Below, piece after piece: positions 56,891-64,000 of a stretch of 64,000 nucleotides of DNA. Under the pieces are notes generated by a model, which was given only the letters and a program-made list of their open reading frames with translations, was not told where the DNA came from and ran no database searches. A program made the position numbers and the translations under genes. The DNA comes from Proteles cristata cristata (taxonomy: Eukaryota; Chordata; Mammalia; Carnivora; Hyaenidae). Every line of letters starts with the position of its first letter. Position 1 is the first letter of the stretch. Location: assembly GCA_017311185.1 (NCBI GenBank), contig JAESUZ010004822.1:372001-436000 (forward strand), written 5' to 3'.

Positions 56891-58453
56891 AGAGGGATGG
56901 AGCAGGGATTCTCAAGCTGGGGCCTCCCCGCCCCAGGTGTGAGCCCGAGCAGGGGAGGGGGAGGTACTCGTCCCACGGGTTCTTTAGGGACGCAGAGATT
57001 CTACATGGCCGCCCCCCGCCCCCCAGCCCCGTGCGAGGCGCGCCAGCAGAAGCCTGAAACAGCAAGACCAGGCTGCAAGCTGCTGGCAGTTCCTGCCCTG
57101 ACACTGGTGGTGTCGGTGGGCTCCACACAGTTCCTGGACGGCTGTGTGGTCTCCTGGCTTTGGGAAAAGGTGCTCTTTCAGTGGAGCATGAGCTAAGGAA
57201 GCAAGACTTAGATACGGCGATTGGTGAGGCCCCAGAGCCTCACGACCATCACGATGGCCTGTCTTTGTACTTGGAACCGTTATCCTGGAAGAGTAACGGG
57301 TCGTTTCCAACACCCCCAAAGAGAGCCCCGTGCCCAGGGATTCTTCCGTGTGGCTTCTTTGCACTGTTGGGCGGTGGTGACCCTTGCCTGGCCGAGTGGT
57401 TAGGACTCAGGCCTGCCCTGGTTGGGGAAAGCCTGCTGTCCCAACAGACACTACATGAGTCCCCCGTGAATCTAAGCTTCTGTCTGGAGTCCCCATGTCC
57501 CCTTCTCTGAGACCCTGCTGGGGCTTCTGGACTCCGCTGCTTCGGGCCCCAGTCCTTGTCCTTCTTTCCCCCAACAGTCTTACGGTCCCTTTTGCGGTTG
57601 AGATTGGAGCAATAACCCCACTTCCTGATTTCCTTGAAGTGTAAGCCCCAGGGAATGGGGGTCTTCCCTCGGGCCTGTGGCGGGGGCGCACAGCCTCCCC
57701 TCCCCTCGCGGCAGGTAGTAGTCACCGTGTGGTGTTACCCAAGATGAAGGAGATGTAGGTAAACAGCAACCACAGTGGCCAGGAGCCCTGAGAAGAAGCC
57801 ATTAGCATCATCCCTCCTGGAGGCTCTGGGTCCTTCCTGACAGCACAGGCTGGGTCCTCTCCCATTAACAGGCTCAGGAAGATTCTTTAAGGCCTTGGTT
57901 CCGTAATCAAGACATGCCTGGGTCAGAAATGGTCCTTTCACTCCTGTTTCTCAGCCTGATCCGTGTGTCTCTGTCTCTCCGTCTCTCCTACCTCTTTGTT
58001 CTTCTTTGGCTCTTAGGCAAACAGAAAGATCCCACCCAAAGGAGCTGGTCTTTAGTCAACTCGATCAGGGAACAGGGCAGCTCCTGACCCTACTGTGCCC
58101 AGTCTGTCATCTGGAGACAGTTGTGTTATAAGCAACTGACCCAGAGAGGACGGGATGGGGCCTGGCCTCTCACACAAAGGCACAGACTACCTGGAGGCCT
58201 GTGGCTCCTGCCAGCTCTGGTCCGAGCTCTCCCGTGGCCTCCAGGAGGTGCGCCAATTCCGGGCACACAGAGCCTGCCTTCCTCCTCCACCCAGTTCCAC
58301 CATCAGAGTCTATACCCGCACTGGGGTATCTCCTGGGCACAGATCCGCACACTTTGAGCCGTCTCACCTGGGGAGAGTTCATGTCCTGTCCACCTGATCT
58401 TGGCATGCTGGTTGATCACTTTGCTTTAGGACCTGCACACCTGGCGTGTGCAA

Positions 58454-58481
58454 GTGTGTGTGTATGTGTGTGTGTGTGTGT
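58454..58481. repeat. (GT)n microsatellite in RNF157 3'UTR
   Basis: About 13 gt units with one interruption, 115 bp before the polyadenylation signal. Confidence 0.85.
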
Positions 58482-58596
58482 ACTGTTTGTGCCATCTGTG
58501 TACCCCTCCCACTCCGTGGGGTACATTCATGGGCACACGACAGTGGGGACATCAAGGATGCAATATTTATGGATTGTTGCATGATTCTTTAAAACG

Positions 58597-58602
58597 AATA
58601 AA
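58597..58602 (+). terminator. RNF157: RNF157 polyadenylation signal AATAAA
   Basis: A canonical AATAAA lies in an AT-rich context. About 30 bases on is a GT-rich stretch (gaattgtgtccttggc), which fits a cleavage site near 58615-58625. Confidence 0.8.
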
Positions 58603-58624
58603 ACTGTTTACAAGGGAAGGAGAG

Positions 58625-59700
58625 CGATGAATTGTGTCCTTGGCTTATTTGTGAAAGTTTCTGTCCGACTTTCTCCAGCACTCAAATATTTTTACACAAC
58701 AGAATGTCCAAGTGGCGAGTGGGGGAGGCAGAAGGAAGGAAAGCCCTGCTCCCGGGTGCGAGGTGGGAGTTGAGAAGCCACCCGGTGGACACAGGTTTCC
58801 CCCCCACCCCCCACTGCCCTCCAGTTTCTGGGCAGAGGCCTGAGTAGGGAGCCCTCACCCCACCCTCACCCTTAAACCGGAGAACTTCCGTCACTGCAGC
58901 TCTTCAATAATTGAAGACCAGGAAAGCTGGTGACCGGCGGGAGGCCAGGGGAGGGGAGGAAGAAGTCCCCGGTGTCCCCCCTACCCTTAGTCCATGCCAC
59001 TTAAAAGTTGGTGAAATGAAAGGGGCGAATGACCCTGCTAGGAGAATTGGGCAAGTCCGTGACTTCGGTGAGTTTCACTCAGCCGCTTTGTTCCCTCCGC
59101 TATCTGAAAAGGGGGTGGGGGGGCTTCCGCAGAAGCCTCTGGAAAGTCCGCTCCCGGGAACCTTGCTGAGTGCAGGGGTGGGGAGGGAGCCGCTTACCGG
59201 GAAACCCTGCCCGCGCTCTCCTGTGCCTGGCATCGGTGCAGCCATTGCTGCGGACGTGAGCGGCAGGTGGCATCGGAGAGTCAGCCCTGCCCACGGACGC
59301 CCCGGCGACAGTCAGGGTCGGGAGGGTGGGAGAGGGCACAGAAACGTGAGCCCAGAGGAGGGGAAAGGAGACGCAACCACACGGCTCCCGAGCCTGAGCC
59401 TGGGCCCCCCGCGCCCCTGGCTCGGTCCGCGGAGCGGTCGACGCCGGGGGCAGCCGAGACAGGAAGGAAGCGAGGGCGGGAACGCGGCTCCCCGGCGGAC
59501 GGTTCGCGGGCGTGCCAGGGGCCTCGGGCGAGAGCCGCGCGCTTCTCCGAGCCCTGCGCGGGGCCCTCGGGCGGGAATGCGCGGGGCCGGGACGCGGTGG
59601 CGGGTAGGGGGTTGGGTGGCGCGGGAGAGGGCGGCAGGAGGAGGCAGTTCGGTGAGAGTTACCGCCAGAGAGAGTGGCCAGAGCCCGCGATCTCCTTAGA
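58625..59700. other. RNF157-FOXJ1 intergenic interval
   Basis: About 1.1 kb between the RNF157 cleavage site and the FOXJ1 core promoter. It becomes steadily richer in G+C and CpG from about 59200. Long open frames on both strands here are expected in CpG-rich DNA and are not called as genes. No SINE is present. Confidence 0.7.
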
Positions 59701-59710
59701 AACGCACTGG

Positions 59711-59762
59711 CCAATAGCAGCAGCGGAAGCTGTTTATGGGGGCGGAGCGTCGCCATGGCAGC
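59711..59762 (+). promoter_or_regulatory. FOXJ1: FOXJ1 promoter cluster: CCAAT box, forkhead site, RFX X-box
   Basis: CCAAT is at 59711-59715. TGTTTAT at 59731-59737 reads as the forkhead core ATAAACA on the other strand. GTCGCCATGGCAGC at 59749-59762 matches 12 of 14 positions of the palindromic RFX X-box GTTGCCATGGCAAC. The cluster lies just upstream of exon 1. RFX factors and FOXJ1 are known to co-regulate ciliary genes, so this suggests direct RFX input and possible autoregulation; that is inference. Confidence 0.65.
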
Positions 59763-59809
59763 AGAAGAAGCCTTTGCAGCGGCTACTTAATGCCGGTCCG
59801 GGGGCCACC

Positions 59810-59948
59810 GGCGCTTAGAGAGGCGCCGTCGGGCGGGGGGGAGAAAAGGGGCGCTGACGGGGCCCTCGAGCTGGGGACAGAGAGCCGCGGGGGGTGGGAG
59901 GAGCTCCTTCCAGAACCTTCCTTTGGCCCGGGCTGCGCTCTGAGCCAG
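59810..59948 (+). other. FOXJ1: FOXJ1 non-coding exon 1 (start approximate)
   Basis: The 3' end is fixed by a good donor, gagccag followed by gtaaggg at 59949. The 5' end is a guess about 25-30 bases after a weak TA-rich stretch (tacttaat, 59783-59790). The exon lacks ATG, as expected for 5'UTR. Confidence 0.6.
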
Positions 59949-60518
59949 GTAAGGGACTGAGACGGCTGCTGGCTGCGGGAAGGGAGGGTGTCCGTACCTG
60001 CCCGATCTCCCATCCGTCCTCGGCCGAACTGGTGGACCCGGGAATGACATCTGAGTTGGGGGGACACTTACTTCTCGCTCCCTGTAATTACTATCCTGTT
60101 CCCTCCCTTCCCCGTTTATCTCCCATCCTAATATTTCTTTCCCAAGATCAGGTCCGTCTCAGGTCTCTTCCCCGTCTCAGGTCTCTGCCCTCCTGGGCTC
60201 CCTCGCCCCACTTCCATTTGTTGCGGGAGGGTTGATTTCCCGCTCGTGGGGAGAAGGTGATAGCCTCGGATACCCCTACCCTCTTCCCTCATTTGGCTAA
60301 TAAAGAAAGTCTCTTCTAAAATCTCAGAGAGGAAAAGAGTGAGACGGACCCAGCGGGGGTCGGACCCCAAGGCACTGGTTCCGTTTCCCAGACCTCGGCC
60401 AGTAAAGATCCCCCTCAGCAGCGGGGACGGTTTTAGAGGAGCCTCCCCCACCTCGCCCACACCCTGCCATCCAGGGTGGGGGAGGTGCTCAGCTCCCGCC
60501 CTCCGTGGTCCCCCGCAG
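59949..60518 (+). other. FOXJ1: FOXJ1 intron 1
   Basis: A 570-bp GT-AG intron in the 5'UTR with donor gtaaggg and acceptor cccccgcag. It is GC-rich without repeats. Confidence 0.65.
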
Positions 60519-60690
60519 GCATCACACTGGTCTTCCGAGGAGGCGACACCCTCGCGGTCGCAGGATGGAAGCGCGCGTCCCCGAGGCCTTGTAACTGGAG
60601 CCGCAGGAGTCGGGGGGCCGAAGAGCGCGGCGGGCTGCCCACGCCTCAGCCCGTGGATGTTGACCGCCCCCTCGGAGCGTCCCCGAAGCC
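60519..60690 (+). other. FOXJ1: FOXJ1 exon 2, 5'UTR part with two upstream ORFs
   Basis: The leader follows the cccccgcag acceptor. ATG at 60565 opens a nine-codon ORF ending TAA at 60592-60594. ATG at 60657 opens a 41-codon frame that runs across the main start and stops at 60780-60782. Both could lower FOXJ1 translation. Confidence 0.6.
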
Positions 60691-63692
<3,002 letters not shown>

Positions 63693-64000
63693 GAGGCCGG
63701 GCCCCGCCCCACCTCCGGTCGGCGCCCGAGTCCGGGCGCAGACTGTCCCCCACCCCGCCCCAGCACAGGCCCGTGGACACCTTCCCACCCAGGCAGGGGC
63801 TGGCCCAGGTCTCCCAAGGCCCCCAGCCCAGGCTGCCTTCTGATTCCGGCCCAGGAGGCTGACGAGGCCCAGGACCAGAATGGCTGCCGCCCCAGCCCCC
63901 GGCCACACACACACAGTGTTTCAGTGATCCTCCTCTTCCCTGCGCCAGGGCCGGACTCCGGCACCGCATGGCAGGGCTGCACCTGGAGGGGCGCTGGCCC
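63693..64000 (+). other. FOXJ1: FOXJ1 3'UTR (runs off window)
   Basis: GC-rich sequence follows the stop codon, with a short CA run near 63905. No polyadenylation signal is seen before the window ends, so the transcript probably continues beyond it. Confidence 0.75.

Larger units (their letters stand above)
55988..58620 (+). other. RNF157: RNF157 3' untranslated region
   Basis: It runs from the TGA to a predicted cleavage site about 15-20 bases after AATAAA, about 2.6 kb. It includes a probable MIR fossil (about 56750-56890) and a GT dinucleotide tract (58454-58481). No earlier canonical polyadenylation hexamer with good context was seen. Confidence 0.8.

Noticed and set aside
58911..59818. 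Long open frames on both strands upstream of FOXJ1 (up to 262 codons)
   Set aside because: They lie in the CpG island, where stop codons are scarce. The peptides are Arg/Gly/Pro/Ala-rich with no recognisable domain.

Overview
The window is nuclear DNA of a carnivoran mammal, almost certainly a cat (family Felidae). About 60 insertions of the tRNA-Lys-derived CAN SINE (SINEC) family are scattered through it. Their head reads as the feliform type (ggcgcctgggtggctcag, then a tRNA-like body, a TC-rich tract and an A-rich tail), not the canid type. Exon sequences and gene order match the RNF157-FOXJ1 neighbourhood, which is at 17q25.1 in human.

Both genes lie on the + strand, head to tail. RNF157, a RING E3 ubiquitin ligase and paralogue of MGRN1, fills 1-58.6 kb. 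Its first coding exon (about 29 residues) is upstream of the window. Eighteen coding exons, called exons 2 to 19 here, can be placed to the base. They join in phase into 657 codons plus stop, or about 686 residues if exon 1 has the usual length. The RING finger (C3HC4) is in exon 10. A 2.6-kb 3'UTR ends at an AATAAA at 58597. About 1.2 kb further on, a CpG-rich promoter with a CCAAT box, a forkhead site and a near-consensus RFX X-box precedes FOXJ1, the forkhead master regulator of motile cilia. FOXJ1 has one non-coding exon and two coding exons, gives 421 residues, and its intron splits the forkhead domain. Its 3'UTR runs off the window end.

Region by region: 1-29.1 kb is the end of intron 1, exon 2 and the huge intron 2 (27.7 kb, packed with SINEs, L1, MIR and Tigger fossils, with a few repeat-poor blocks and CTCF-like sites). 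29.1-40.8 kb holds exons 3-11 (N-terminal conserved domain and RING). 43.5-50.7 kb holds exons 12-18 (Ser-rich, acidic C-terminal region). 50.7-55.9 kb is a SINE-free last intron. 55.9-58.6 kb is the last exon and 3'UTR. 59.4-63.7 kb is the FOXJ1 CpG island and gene. Recognisable CAN SINEs stop at about 48.3 kb, leaving 15.7 kb without one.

I found no undescribed gene system. The points most worth checking are: replacement of the serine cluster in the RNF157 C-terminal D-box region; a SINE ending 30 bp before the exon 16 acceptor; a GC-AG intron after exon 9; the X-box/FOX/CCAAT cluster and overlapping uORF at FOXJ1; and the SINE desert. Comparisons with human proteins are from memory; all coordinates and reading frames come from the sequence.
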